A stretch of 63,262 nucleotides of DNA from Bacteroidales bacterium H3 (GTDB lineage Bacteria > Bacteroidota > Bacteroidia > Bacteroidales > Muribaculaceae): positions 25,657 to 88,918 of the forward strand of contig DAAN01000023.1 of assembly GCA_001701135.1 (NCBI GenBank). The letters are read 5' to 3'. The position numbers were made by a program, and so were the translations under genes. This document shows positions 1 to 10,073 of the stretch, piece after piece (the stretch's first letter is position 1; each line of letters starts with the position of its first letter). The notes beneath the pieces were generated by a model. It was not told the origin of the DNA and made no database searches. It saw only the letters and a program-made list of their open reading frames with translations.

Positions 1-111
1 GGAAAGCCGCCGCTCCATACAGCCCCCATACGTCTATGGAGACTGTAGCGATAGGCGTGCGGAAAAAAGTTGTGTGGGGAAGCTGTGTGGGGAGGCGGCT
101 TTCCAGCCGCC
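1..111. repeat. REP-like GC-rich palindromes, two copies
   Basis: The window opens inside one copy of the palindrome family that recurs in this backbone (GCCGCCGCTCCATA). A second copy is at 94-111, with 7-bp arms GGCGGCT and AGCCGCC around TTCC. Other copies are near 4.4-4.5, 17.45, 26.7 and 28.4 kb. No coding sequence is seen in 1-224 apart from the terminator described separately. Confidence 0.6.
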
Positions 112-135
112 TTTATCTAAAGCCCGTATTTTAAC

Positions 136-182
136 TTATAAAAGAGGATGCAGCGGGCAACACGCTGCATCCTCTTTTATAA
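136..182. terminator. Strong hairpin terminator after the malic enzyme gene
   Basis: A perfect 20-bp inverted repeat pairs 136-155 with 163-182 around a 7-nt loop. It lies about 40 bp beyond the minus-strand malic enzyme stop codon. The stem has A/T-rich ends, so U-rich tracts form on both strands and it could act in both directions. Confidence 0.85.
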
Positions 183-224
183 ACAGCTGTAATATAGCAG
201 ATTAGCACTTGCCGGCTCTAAGTT

Positions 225-1607
225 TTATTCTTCTCCGGTGCTGAATTCGTTGAGGCTGTAGCCCATGCGTTCGGCCATGCGGGCAAACATCTCGGGGGTG
301 TTGAGCAACAGGGGCGAGCAGAGACCGTCGGCGGTCTCCTCCCAGATGTGGTGGAGTTCCTCCTTGTATCGTCCGAAGTCAGCGATGGGGCTGCGGGCCA
401 CGCCGCTTTCGGCAGCAGCTTTGGCGATGGCGGGCGACACGGATTCGAGCAGACGGGGATCCATGGGTTTGGGGAGAATATATTTGCGACCGAAAGCCAT
501 GTCGGGATCATTGTAGGCAACCTTGATGGCATCGGGCACCTCGGTGCGGGCCAGAGCGGCGATAGCTTTGGCGGCGGCCAGCTTCATATCCTCGTTGATG
601 CAGCGTGCACGGCAGTCGAGGGCGCCGCGGAAGATGTAGGGGAAGCCCAGCACATTGTTGATCTGGTTGGGATAGTCGCTGCGCCCGGTGGCGAAGATGA
701 TGTCGTCGCGCGAAGCCATGGCTTTGTCATAGGCGATTTCGGGATCGGGGTTGGCCAGGGCGAACACGATGGGGCGTTCGTTCATCGACTGCACCATCTC
801 GACGGAAACCACATCCTTCACCGACAGACCGAGGAACACGTCGGCACCCACCATGGCCTCGGCCAGAGTGTGGAGATCGCGGTCGGTGGCGAATTCACGT
901 TTCTGGGCGTTCAGACCCTCGCGGTCCTTGCGGATCACGCCGCGCGAGTCGACCATCACGATGTTTTCTCGACGCACGCCAAGCTTGTTATAGAGACGTG
1001 TGCACGAGATGGCGGCGGCGCCGGCGCCGTTGACCACCAGACGCACATCCTCGAGTTTCTTGCCCTGGATTTCGACGGCGTTGAGCAGACCGGCGGCCGA
1101 GATGATGGCAGTGCCGTGCTGGTCGTCGTGCATCACGGGAATGTCGAGTTCGTCGACAAGGCGGCGCTCGATCTCAAAGCACTCGGGAGCCTTGATATCC
1201 TCGAGATTGATACCGCCGAAAGTGGGGGCCAGCGCCTTCACTATCTGGATGAATTTCTCGGGATCCTTTTCGTTGATTTCGATGTCATAGCAGTCGATGC
1301 CTGCGAAGATTTTGAAGAGCACGCCCTTGCCCTCCATCACGGGTTTGCCGGCCTCGGGACCGATGTCGCCCAGACCGAGCACGGCGGTGCCGTTGGAGAT
1401 CACGGCAACGAGGTTGCGGCGGTTGGTGTAGTCCCACACTTTCTCCACGTTATCCTTGATTTCGAGACAGGGATAGGCCACGCCGGGAGAATAGGCCAGC
1501 GAGAGGTCGCCGGGAGTGCGGTAAGGTTTTGTGGGCACCACCTCGAGTTTGCCGGGACGCGGCTTGTTGTGATACTCGAGGGCCATTTTCTTTAGAATTT
1601 TGTCCAT
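225..1607 (-). CDS. maeB: Malic enzyme, malic-domain-only form (oxidative decarboxylation of malate to pyruvate)
   Basis: Malic enzyme converts malate to pyruvate and CO2 with reduction of NAD(P) in the cytoplasm. The N-terminal half carries LAYSPGVA near residue 38, [12 protein letters not shown] near 71, and the metal/substrate stretch DDQHGTAII near 160. A Rossmann motif VVNGAGAAA lies near 192. At 460 residues it has the malic and NAD-binding domains but lacks the phosphotransacetylase-like domain that extends many MaeB proteins to about 750 residues. The tail after residue 410 ([12 protein letters not shown]) is not such a domain. I chose the ATG at 1607 because the conserved family start ([13 protein letters not shown]) begins there; an upstream in-frame start at 1664 adds 19 unlikely residues. 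The choice of NAD or NADP is not decided by the sequence. Confidence 0.93.
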   Translation of the reverse strand: MDKILKKMALEYHNKPRPGKLEVVPTKPYRTPGDLSLAYSPGVAYPCLEIKDNVEKVWDYTNRRNLVAVISNGTAVLGLGDIGPEAGKPVMEGKGVLFKIFAGIDCYDIEINEKDPEKFIQIVKALAPTFGGINLEDIKAPECFEIERRLVDELDIPVMHDDQHGTAIISAAGLLNAVEIQGKKLEDVRLVVNGAGAAAISCTRLYNKLGVRRENIVMVDSRGVIRKDREGLNAQKREFATDRDLHTLAEAMVGADVFLGLSVKDVVSVEMVQSMNERPIVFALANPDPEIAYDKAMASRDDIIFATGRSDYPNQINNVLGFPYIFRGALDCRARCINEDMKLAAAKAIAALARTEVPDAIKVAYNDPDMAFGRKYILPKPMDPRLLESVSPAIAKAAAESGVARSPIADFGRYKEELHHIWEETADGLCSPLLLNTPEMFARMAERMGYSLNEFSTGEE

Positions 1608-1691
1608 ATAGATGAATGTTTTTTTGAAAGCAGTGCCGCGGAGCTTCGCGCCGGGCGGCACCACTTTCCGGTTTAGAAAATTTTGAGCTTT

Positions 1692-2210
1692 TTAATAGGA
1701 GATGAGCGAGGTCACATCCACATCGTCGGGGAGCACCTTGCGGCCATTGAGCGCGGTGAGTTCGATGATGAAGTTCACGTAGATTTTCTTGGGATGCATG
1801 CGGCGCACCAGCTCCACGGCGGCAGCCATGGTGCCGCCTGTGGCGAGCACATCGTCGTGAATCACCACGATGTCATCCTCGGTGATGGCGTCGCGGTGGA
1901 TTTCGATAGTGTCGGTGCCATACTCCTTGTCGTACGTGGCCGAAAGAGTGTCGGCGGGGAGCTTGCCGGGTTTGCGCACAGGCACGAATCCTGCGCCGAG
2001 TTCGAAGGCGAGGATGGAGCCGCCGATAAAGCCGCGGCTCTCGATACCTACTACCTTGGTGACACCCTTGTCGCGATACATCTGCGAGAGATCCCATCCG
2101 ATGATGTGGAGGGCACGCGGATCCTTGAACACTGTGGTGAGGTCCTTGAACACGATCCCTTTGCGGGGGAAATCATAGACGTCGCGGATGCGTTTCTTGA
2201 TATATTCCAT
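1692..2210 (-). CDS. apt: Adenine phosphoribosyltransferase
   Basis: Makes AMP from adenine and PRPP in purine salvage. At 172 residues it has the usual length of the family. The PRPP-binding loop VVIHDDVLATGGT lies near residues 115-128, and VGIESRGFIGG near 55-65 is the conserved purine-side segment. It is transcribed toward the malic enzyme gene and separated from it by about 85 bp, so cotranscription is possible. The ATG at 2210 gives the standard short N-terminal helix (MEYIKKRIRDVYDFP). Confidence 0.96.
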   Translation of the reverse strand: MEYIKKRIRDVYDFPRKGIVFKDLTTVFKDPRALHIIGWDLSQMYRDKGVTKVVGIESRGFIGGSILAFELGAGFVPVRKPGKLPADTLSATYDKEYGTDTIEIHRDAITEDDIVVIHDDVLATGGTMAAAVELVRRMHPKKIYVNFIIELTALNGRKVLPDDVDVTSLISY

Positions 2211-2363
2211 GATATGGTTTATTTATGCTTTTGAGAGATGATATGTTGTTTAATGCGGACAGCTTGAGAGGAAGCTTGCTTAAAGTTGCGGTTTAACAAA
2301 AGTTGATGCCGGAGTTGAAGCGGCGGGGTATAACGCTCTGGAATCGGGCAGGTTGCAGAGCTT

Positions 2364-2381
2364 TTGTTCCACGTGGAACAA
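2364..2381. promoter_or_regulatory. parS: parS-like chromosomal partition site
   Basis: TTGTTCCACGTGGAACAA is a perfect 18-bp palindrome. Its central 16 bp, TGTTCCACGTGGAACA, match the known parS consensus TGTTNCACGTGNAACA bound by chromosomal ParB. It lies just downstream of mnmG, a gene often near oriC. That the site is bound by ParB is inferred; the match itself is seen directly. Confidence 0.85.
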
Positions 2382-2434
2382 TTTAACATCCACACCGTAT
2401 GCGAAATTGTTACACGCCCGCGGCGGCTGCGGAA

Positions 2435-4396
<1,962 letters not shown>

Positions 4397-4433
4397 AACT
4401 CAAATAATTCAAGTTTGCTTGCCCGAGTAAAAA

Positions 4434-4534
4434 CGGCGGTTAAAAACCACCGCTCCATGGGGTTCAGGGGTCGGCGGCTGGAAACCGTCGGTCCATAGGG
4501 ATCATAGGTCGGCGGCTGGAAAGCCGCCGCTCCA
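4434..4534. repeat. Three tandem REP-like palindromes between mnmG and ybeY
   Basis: Three variants of the same unit occur at 4434-4457, 4471-4497 and 4510-4534. Each pairs a GGCGGYT arm with an ACCRCCG or AGCCGCC arm and is followed by TCCAT or TCCAC. The third copy runs into the end of ybeY (stop at 4502), so its right arm belongs to the coding sequence. Arm changes tend to keep pairing. Confidence 0.65.
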
Positions 4535-4996
4535 CAGAGCGTCGTAGAGCCGCAGCGCTGCATCCTCGTGCGCCTCCATTATCTCGCGTTCGCCCGGCCC
4601 TTTGTCATTGATGCCGCACAGATGAAGCACCCCGTGAACAATCACGCGGAGCAACTCGCGGCCATACGGGGCACCCACCGCCTGCGAGTTGGTGAGCACC
4701 GTGTCAAGCGAAATCACCATATCGCCACGGAGCAGACGGCCCCGACAATAATCAAAGGTGATGATGTCGGTATAATAGTCGTGCTGCAGAAACTCGCGGT
4801 TCACCTCGAGTATCTTCTCGTCGCAGCAAAAGAGATAGCTGAGTTCGCCGAGGATGCGGTTGTGCTCCTCCCCTACCCTACCGAGCCATTTCTCCAGAAA
4901 TTCGAAATCGAGGTCGGGCATCGGAGCCACACCGTCGGTGAGCCATTGAATTTTGCCCGCGCGGGGCATTTTCTCTTCTTCTGACATAGATGTCAT
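4502..4996 (-). CDS. ybeY: Endoribonuclease YbeY (16S rRNA maturation)
   Basis: Single-strand-specific metalloendoribonuclease involved in 16S rRNA 3' end processing and ribosome quality control. At 164 residues it has the family length. The zinc signature is HGVLHLCGINDKG near residues 120-132. The usual third ligand in HGxLHLxGxDH is a histidine; here the stretch reads ND-K, a form I recall from Bacteroidales homologues. Alternative starts are Met4 (4987) and Met10 (4969). A minus-strand promoter element at 5041-5048 serves all of them. The last codons overlap a REP-like palindrome. Confidence 0.9.
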   Translation of the reverse strand: MTSMSEEEKMPRAGKIQWLTDGVAPMPDLDFEFLEKWLGRVGEEHNRILGELSYLFCCDEKILEVNREFLQHDYYTDIITFDYCRGRLLRGDMVISLDTVLTNSQAVGAPYGRELLRVIVHGVLHLCGINDKGPGEREIMEAHEDAALRLYDALWSGGFPAADL

Positions 4997-5040
4997 TTCA
5001 ATGATTGAACCTGTGTTTCACATCAGGTTGAAAAGAAATG

Positions 5041-5048
5041 CAAATATA
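5041..5048 (-). promoter_or_regulatory. Bacteroidetes -7 element upstream of ybeY
   Basis: CAAATATA on the plus strand reads TATATTTG on the minus strand, matching TAnnTTTG. It is 45 bp before the first ybeY start codon. Confidence 0.5.
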
Positions 5049-5300
5049 GCTATTTTACTTCAGAATATCAATCGGAAATTAAAATTTGCCAAAAAATCAC
5101 ACGTCGGGCATCATTCGCCCATATTTCGCGGAAAATCAGCAACAGCAGAAATTCCACATTACCGACTGTATTTCAACTATTTACATAATAAACGAACAGG
5201 TTTAGAGGCTCTGACAGTGAAAAATTCGGCGTCGGCAGGGCGCCTGTTCACAATTTTTACACTCTCAAAGCATGAATCATCCACTCCAGAGCATGAATCA

Positions 5301-6269
5301 TCACACCTTCTGCCTTACCATCGAAGCAAACGATGCAGGCACCGGAGTTGAGAAATCCATCAGCTCGCCATTGACGGGATGGACAAACTTGAGCGTCCGG
5401 GCATGCAGCGCCAACCGGTTGATCGGCGAAGTGCGGGCGCCATATTTTCTGTCACCCGCAATGGGGTGGCCGATATGTTTCATGTGCACGCGAATCTGAT
5501 TCTTGCGTCCGGTCTCGAGCGAAACGGCCAGCAGCGTGTAGCCGTTGCCGGCGGCGAGGGTGCTGTACTGTGTCAAAGCCGGCTTACCCGCTTTGGCATC
5601 GTCGGTCACATAGACAATATGCTGGGCGTTCTCGGCAAGGAGCGTGTTGACCTGCCCCTCGGCAGGCTCCACCTTCCCCTCGACCACGCAGACATATTCG
5701 CGACGGAGCACCATATTGTTCCAGTTGTGCTGCAACGCCTCCTTGGCGCGGATGTTGCGTGCAAACACCATCAGCCCGGAGGTGTGCTGGTCGAGACGGT
5801 GCACGATGAAGAGCATGTTGCGGGGGTCCTGTGTCTTCACGTATTCACGGAGAATGGAGTAGGCCGTGCCCTCGCGCACCTTGTCGTTGCCCATCGAGAG
5901 CAACCCGTAGCCCTTGTTCACCACGATAATGTCGTCATCCTCATACACGATTTTCAACCGGCGGTTGTAGAAGGTGACAAACGGCCGCGAGAAATTAACC
6001 GACACAAGCTGCCCCTCGGCAAGAGGCTGGTCGAACTGCGTGGTGACCTCGCCGTCGACCATAACCTGATTATATTTCAGCAGTTCTTTGATGCCGGTGC
6101 GGCGACGGTCGGGCATCGATGCAATCAGAAAGTCGAGCAGCGCCACACCGGCAGGGGCCGATGCGGTGCCCTGCGCAGGCTCCGTGACGCGGAATTCGAC
6201 GATACGGTCGGGCCGGAAGCGGTTGCGCTCGGCTCCCGGTTTCATTCCTTTATATAGTTTCTTTGCCAT
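5301..6269 (-). CDS. RluA-family 23S rRNA/tRNA pseudouridine synthase
   Basis: Isomerises specific uridines to pseudouridine in structured RNA. An S4-like RNA-binding segment lies near residues 45-95 (LLDFLIASMPDRRRTGI through EGQLVSVNF). The catalytic motif VHRLDQHTSGLMVF near 155-170 contains the family's nucleophilic Asp. A further conserved block RKNQIRVHMKHIGHPIAGD lies near 255. At 322 residues it fits RluC/RluD-type enzymes; the exact target RNA cannot be read from the sequence. It is followed closely by the GH25 gene, which lies upstream on the same strand. Confidence 0.92.
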   Translation of the reverse strand: MAKKLYKGMKPGAERNRFRPDRIVEFRVTEPAQGTASAPAGVALLDFLIASMPDRRRTGIKELLKYNQVMVDGEVTTQFDQPLAEGQLVSVNFSRPFVTFYNRRLKIVYEDDDIIVVNKGYGLLSMGNDKVREGTAYSILREYVKTQDPRNMLFIVHRLDQHTSGLMVFARNIRAKEALQHNWNNMVLRREYVCVVEGKVEPAEGQVNTLLAENAQHIVYVTDDAKAGKPALTQYSTLAAGNGYTLLAVSLETGRKNQIRVHMKHIGHPIAGDRKYGARTSPINRLALHARTLKFVHPVNGELMDFSTPVPASFASMVRQKV

Positions 6270-6277
6270 AAATCAAT

Positions 6278-7030
6278 TTATTGTGCACGGTTGCCGTTGA
6301 ACAGCCGGTCCTCGAAAATGGGATTGACCACATTGAGATCGACGGGGCCGTCGATACCCCACACATTGCCGCGGTGGGAGTATTGCCATATCGCCCAGTG
6401 GCGGTTGTCGGGATCGGTGTCGAGCGGCGGCCAGGAAAACGATGAGATCCAGAGAGGGAGGTTGTCGAAGTTACCGCGGATGAGCCGGTGGTAACCGTCG
6501 ATGTTGGTGTAGATGAGAGGCTGATAACCCTCGGCCACAAGACAGTCGACAAGCATCCTCAGACGCTCCACAATCAATGCCGTGGTGTGTCCGTCGGGGT
6601 TGCCCCAGTCCTCCACATCAATGGCGGGAGGGAGCGCGAAATCGCGTCCCCGCATGGCGTTCAGCAGATTCAGTGCCTGCAGCTCGCCGTCGGTGTCGTA
6701 GCGGAAGAAATGATACACGCCGGCAGGTATCCCCGCACGCGAGGCCCGGCGCACATTCTCGATGAATCCGGGGTCGACATAGTCGGTGCCCTCGGTGCAT
6801 TTTATGTAGACAAACCCCACATCGGCGCCCGGCTGCTGCAACTGCGCGAAGTCGACATTGCCGTTATGGCGCGAGATGTCGATGCCCCGCAGGGGGTATT
6901 CGCTGCGGTCGGGCTTCGCGCCCTCGGCAAACCAGCGCCCGTAGACTATCCACCCCAGCTCGGCCACGAGGAGGCAGAGAATCACGGCGATTACGGCACG
7001 GATCACGATATGCGGCAGCACTATTCTCAT
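6278..7030 (-). CDS. Membrane-anchored glycoside hydrolase family 25 (lysozyme-like) protein
   Basis: Predicted muramidase acting on peptidoglycan in the periplasm. Residues 8-30 form one hydrophobic segment, an uncleaved anchor or signal. The catalytic domain starts with RGIDISRHNG (Asp51) and contains VYIKCTEGTDYVDPGF near 75-90. PAIDVEDWGN supplies Asp138 and Glu140, the typical GH25 acidic pair. Its start overlaps the stop of the upstream ABC permease gene by 4 bp (ATGA), so the two are translationally coupled. The biological link between them is not evident. Confidence 0.92.
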   Translation of the reverse strand: MRIVLPHIVIRAVIAVILCLLVAELGWIVYGRWFAEGAKPDRSEYPLRGIDISRHNGNVDFAQLQQPGADVGFVYIKCTEGTDYVDPGFIENVRRASRAGIPAGVYHFFRYDTDGELQALNLLNAMRGRDFALPPAIDVEDWGNPDGHTTALIVERLRMLVDCLVAEGYQPLIYTNIDGYHRLIRGNFDNLPLWISSFSWPPLDTDPDNRHWAIWQYSHRGNVWGIDGPVDLNVVNPIFEDRLFNGNRAQ

Positions 7031-7836
7031 TTAGCAGGGAGTTTTCGGGTCAGCGAACCGACGATTTTGGCCAGGAAAAACACCACGGCCATCACTATCA
7101 CTATCAGCGCCGAGCACGGCACATCGATCACCGTGGCCAGCGCAAGTCCTCCCAGCGAGCAGGCAAGCGAGATCAGTGTCGCCAGCGACGCTATCGAGGA
7201 GATGCGGCGGGCCCACACCTCGGCGGTGAGCTGCGGCAGCGAGATCATCGACATCAGCAGCATTATTCCCACCAGACGGATTGTGAGCACTATGCAGAGT
7301 GCCGTGAGCACCGTCATGGCAGCGTTGACACGCCGCACCGGAAGCCGCTGCACACGGGCGAAATCGGGGTCGAAAGCACACGCCACGATCAGCCGGTAGC
7401 GCCAGGCCACATAGCCCGACAGCAACACCAGAAATCCGGCGAAAATCCACAGGTCGGCGGTGGATATGGTGAGTATGTTACCGAAAAGAAAGCTGTTGAG
7501 CTCGGGCACGAATCCGGGCGTGAGAAACACAAACAGCACACCCAAGGCCATGCCCACAGCCCAAACCACGGCTATCGCCGAGTCCTCGCGAAGCTTCTGA
7601 CGCGTCGAAAGCCACTCCACGCCAAGTGCCGAAGCCACGGCAAACACACCGGCCACAGCCATCGGCGGCAATCCCAGATAGCACCCGAGACCCAGACCGC
7701 CGAAACAGGCGTGGGTGATGCCGCCCGACACCGCCACCATGCGGCACGCCACGATGTAGGTGCCCACCAGGGAGGCGGCCACCGCTATCAGCGCCACGCC
7801 AATCAATGCGTTCACGAAAAACTGATACTCAAGCAT
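7027..7836 (-). CDS. Metal ABC transporter permease (ABC-3 family, ZnuB/MntB-like)
   Basis: Inner-membrane permease of the family that imports Zn2+, Mn2+ or Fe2+. At 269 residues it shows about eight hydrophobic segments and the conserved early stretch VSGGITHACFGGLGLG near residues 36-51. The usual ATPase and substrate-binding genes are not adjacent, so it must pair with partners encoded elsewhere. The metal is not determined. It overlaps the GH25 gene by 4 bp and is preceded by a promoter element at the edge of the cloverleaf repeat. Confidence 0.88.
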   Translation of the reverse strand: MLEYQFFVNALIGVALIAVAASLVGTYIVACRMVAVSGGITHACFGGLGLGCYLGLPPMAVAGVFAVASALGVEWLSTRQKLREDSAIAVVWAVGMALGVLFVFLTPGFVPELNSFLFGNILTISTADLWIFAGFLVLLSGYVAWRYRLIVACAFDPDFARVQRLPVRRVNAAMTVLTALCIVLTIRLVGIMLLMSMISLPQLTAEVWARRISSIASLATLISLACSLGGLALATVIDVPCSALIVIVMAVVFFLAKIVGSLTRKLPAK

Positions 7837-7846
7837 ATCGGGTAAA

Positions 7847-7854
7847 CAAATTTA
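7847..7854 (-). promoter_or_regulatory. Bacteroidetes -7 element for the permease-GH25 pair
   Basis: CAAATTTA reads TAAATTTG on the minus strand (TAnnTTTG). It is 11 bp before the permease start and directly abuts the left end of the cloverleaf element, so the element occupies the -33 and upstream region. Confidence 0.4.
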
Positions 7855-8199
7855 GAGCTTGTTTTATAATAAATGTTACCGATAGGGCGGTCACTGTTCG
7901 AGCAGATTTCTGTTTGCGTTGAGGGAGTTATGGGGTTCCATAACGACCGATGCGCAAACAGAAAGATGTCGGACAGTGGCCGACAAAGGGTAATATTTTC
8001 AAGAACTTCACATCTGCTAAAACTTTTTCTCATGTTTCTGAGAAATATCTTTAGTGAAAAGTTACCTTTGTTTCGCATATCCCGGCCTGCTTTCGTCCTG
8101 TTCCTCAGTCGTGTACACACGTACACTCCATCGTCACACGACGAAATCAGTCTCAGGATATGCGACCCTATCGGCAACATTTATTATTAAACAAGCTCT
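7854..8199. repeat. Giant cloverleaf-like palindromic element (346 bp)
   Basis: A 34-bp terminal inverted repeat, 7854-7887 with 8166-8199 (two mismatches), encloses three adjoining hairpin arms and almost nothing else. Arm 1 is 7888-7982, with a perfect GTTATGG/CCATAAC tip around GGTT. Arm 2 is 7983-8073, with ACAAAGG pairing with CCTTTGT at its base and a TTTCTCA/TGAGAAA tip. Arm 3 is 8074-8164, with CGCATATCC/GGATATGCG at the base and GTGTAC/GTACAC at the tip. Several mismatches are G-U in RNA. The direct repeat TTA flanks the repeat ends. Open frames across it on both strands are a by-product of the symmetry. It lies between the 3' end of the 144-residue protein gene and the permease start. 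It may be a non-autonomous mobile element or a structured RNA; I recognise no known family. Confidence 0.85.
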
Positions 8200-8239
8200 T
8201 ATAAAAATCACCGGTGAGAGTCGTGGAATAAACTGCCTG

Positions 8240-8674
8240 TCAGCGGTTTGCTTTCTTGCCGTCGCGGGCGGCGCGAGCCTCGGCCACTATCATCAGCAGC
8301 TCCTCGCGCACTTCGGCGGGAAGCGTTATGCCGCGGAGCTGCAGCGAACGCGCCCACGGGGCTATTTCGTCGGGGCGCAGAGTCAGCAACACATCGCGGA
8401 ACTCCTCTATCTCCTCCGGGGCATAGGCGTCGGCGGCCTTTCCGGCAAACCGGTCAAGCTCCTCATCATCGTAATACTCCGGTTTCTCGCTCACGGCGGC
8501 CAGCAGAGAGTCTTTCTCGCAGGTCATGTGCATGCCGCAGCACTCACCGGAATCATCGTCAGGCGACGGCTGTGCCGATGGCTTCGGGGGTATATGGTCT
8601 TCCGGCTTGTGAAGCAGCCAGAGCAGCAGCCCCACGCCCGCCAGGGCGCCAAGAATTATCAACGCTACAGTCAT
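8240..8674 (-). CDS. Hypothetical membrane-anchored protein with Cys/His motif, next to aroA
   Basis: The 144-residue protein starts with one transmembrane segment (residues 3-21), then a Pro-rich linker. The motif ECCGMHMTCEKD near residues 44-55 may bind metal. A predicted helical, acidic region follows. Its start codon overlaps the aroA stop by 4 bp (8671-8674), so it is coupled to aroA. I do not recognise a characterised family and assign no function. Confidence 0.75.
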   Translation of the reverse strand: MTVALIILGALAGVGLLLWLLHKPEDHIPPKPSAQPSPDDDSGECCGMHMTCEKDSLLAAVSEKPEYYDDEELDRFAGKAADAYAPEEIEEFRDVLLTLRPDEIAPWARSLQLRGITLPAEVREELLMIVAEARAARDGKKANR

Positions 8675-10053
8675 TCGGCATTATCTGTGTCAGCGGCGGT
8701 TTCGGCGTTGTCAGCGGGAACCGACGCATCAGTGAGGGTGAATCCCAAGGCTCGCAGCACATCCCAATAGCCGGGATACGACTTGTCGACGCACTCCACA
8801 TCCTTTACCACGATTCCGGGAATATAGGCGGCGCACGGCGCGCACGCCATGGCCATGCGGTGGTCGTTGCGCGGGTCGAAAACGGGCATCGCGGTGATGG
8901 GGTGGCGTTTGCCGTCCCACTCCATGCCATAGTCGCGGATGCGCTCGATGGTCACACCCACCTTTTCCATCTCCTCGATGATTGCCTGCAGGCGGTCGCT
9001 CTCCTTGGCATGAAGCGCTCCCAGACCCACCAGACGGAACGGCACCCCGAGCATGCAGGCGGTCACGGCCAGAGCCGGCGCCATGTCGGGATAGTCGCGC
9101 AGATCGGCGTCGAGACGGCCAAACATCTCGGGCGAAGGGGAGAGTGCCACAGCACCCTTAAAATCGTCGGAAGGGGCGGTCTCCACACCGAGACGGCCGA
9201 AAAATTCGGCGGCGGCCGAGTCGCCCTGAATCGATTCGCCGGGGAGCGCCACGATGGCTTTGCGGGGATCGGATCCACAGCGCATCGACACCCAGCCGGC
9301 AGTCAGCGCCACCACCTCATACCAGAATGCGGCGGCCGACCAGTCAGCCTCTATCGGTTCGTCGACGGGACGGTAGGTGCCATGAGCCACGCTCACCGAC
9401 AGGGGTGTAAGCTCTATCTCTATGCCGCGGCGGCGGATCATGGCCGCAGTCATCTTTATATAGGGGAGCGACGACGGTTCGCCATCAAAGGTGATGGTGA
9501 GACCCCGCTCCATGGTGGGGGCTGTGAGCATCAGTGCCGACACATATTGCGACGAGAGCGTGGCATCGACCTTCACTTCGCCGCCGGCAAGGCGTTTTCC
9601 CTTGATTTTCAGGGGTGCGAAACCCTCCTGGTCCACATATTCGATTTCGGCGCCCAACTGTCGCAGGGCATCCACAAGGGGTCGCACGGGACGGTGACAG
9701 AGGCGTTCGCAGCCGGTGAGCACGGCCTGACAGCCGGGCGTGGCGGCGATAAACGCGCAGAGAAAGCGCAGCGCGGTGCCCGACTCGTCGGCGTTAACCT
9801 CCTCGTAGGGGGCTGCCGCGCCCAGATTTTTCGATGCCTGGCACAGCATCTGCCGCAGAGCGGCCCGGATCACGGCAATGTCGCGGATCTCGGGTCCGTC
9901 GCCACCGGTGCCGCTGTAGAGCAGCGACCCTTCGGGGCAGCCGGGGGTAAGCGCCTCGATCACCATGCGGCGGTTGAGCATCGACTTCGACAGCGGGAGG
10001 TCGGCGATGCCATCCTCGATAAGCTGTTCCGGGGGATATATTCTATAGTCCAT
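8671..10053 (-). CDS. aroA: 3-phosphoshikimate 1-carboxyvinyltransferase (EPSP synthase)
   Basis: Transfers the enolpyruvyl group of PEP to shikimate-3-phosphate in chorismate synthesis. Visible motifs are LPLSKSMLNRR at residues 19-29, SGTALRFL near 90, DYPDMAPALAV near 310, HAKESDRLQAI near 345 and NDHRMAMACA near 395. These cover both substrate-binding domains. At 460 residues it is slightly longer than the family norm because of an acidic Ala/Asp-rich tail. It overlaps the downstream membrane protein gene by 4 bp and follows the PatB-like gene by about 20 bp, suggesting one operon. Confidence 0.95.
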   Translation of the reverse strand: MDYRIYPPEQLIEDGIADLPLSKSMLNRRMVIEALTPGCPEGSLLYSGTGGDGPEIRDIAVIRAALRQMLCQASKNLGAAAPYEEVNADESGTALRFLCAFIAATPGCQAVLTGCERLCHRPVRPLVDALRQLGAEIEYVDQEGFAPLKIKGKRLAGGEVKVDATLSSQYVSALMLTAPTMERGLTITFDGEPSSLPYIKMTAAMIRRRGIEIELTPLSVSVAHGTYRPVDEPIEADWSAAAFWYEVVALTAGWVSMRCGSDPRKAIVALPGESIQGDSAAAEFFGRLGVETAPSDDFKGAVALSPSPEMFGRLDADLRDYPDMAPALAVTACMLGVPFRLVGLGALHAKESDRLQAIIEEMEKVGVTIERIRDYGMEWDGKRHPITAMPVFDPRNDHRMAMACAPCAAYIPGIVVKDVECVDKSYPGYWDVLRALGFTLTDASVPADNAETAADTDNAE

Positions 10054-10073
10054 AATTCTATATTAACAAGCAC

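Noticed and set aside
348..1595. Long plus-strand open frame opposite the malic enzyme gene
   Set aside because: It is the antisense shadow of a high-GC gene with clear family motifs; its His/Gly/Asp-rich translation has no recognisable domain.
7812..8190. Open frames on both strands across 7812-8190
   Set aside because: They arise from the symmetric cloverleaf element, resemble each other as mirror products and have no coding features.
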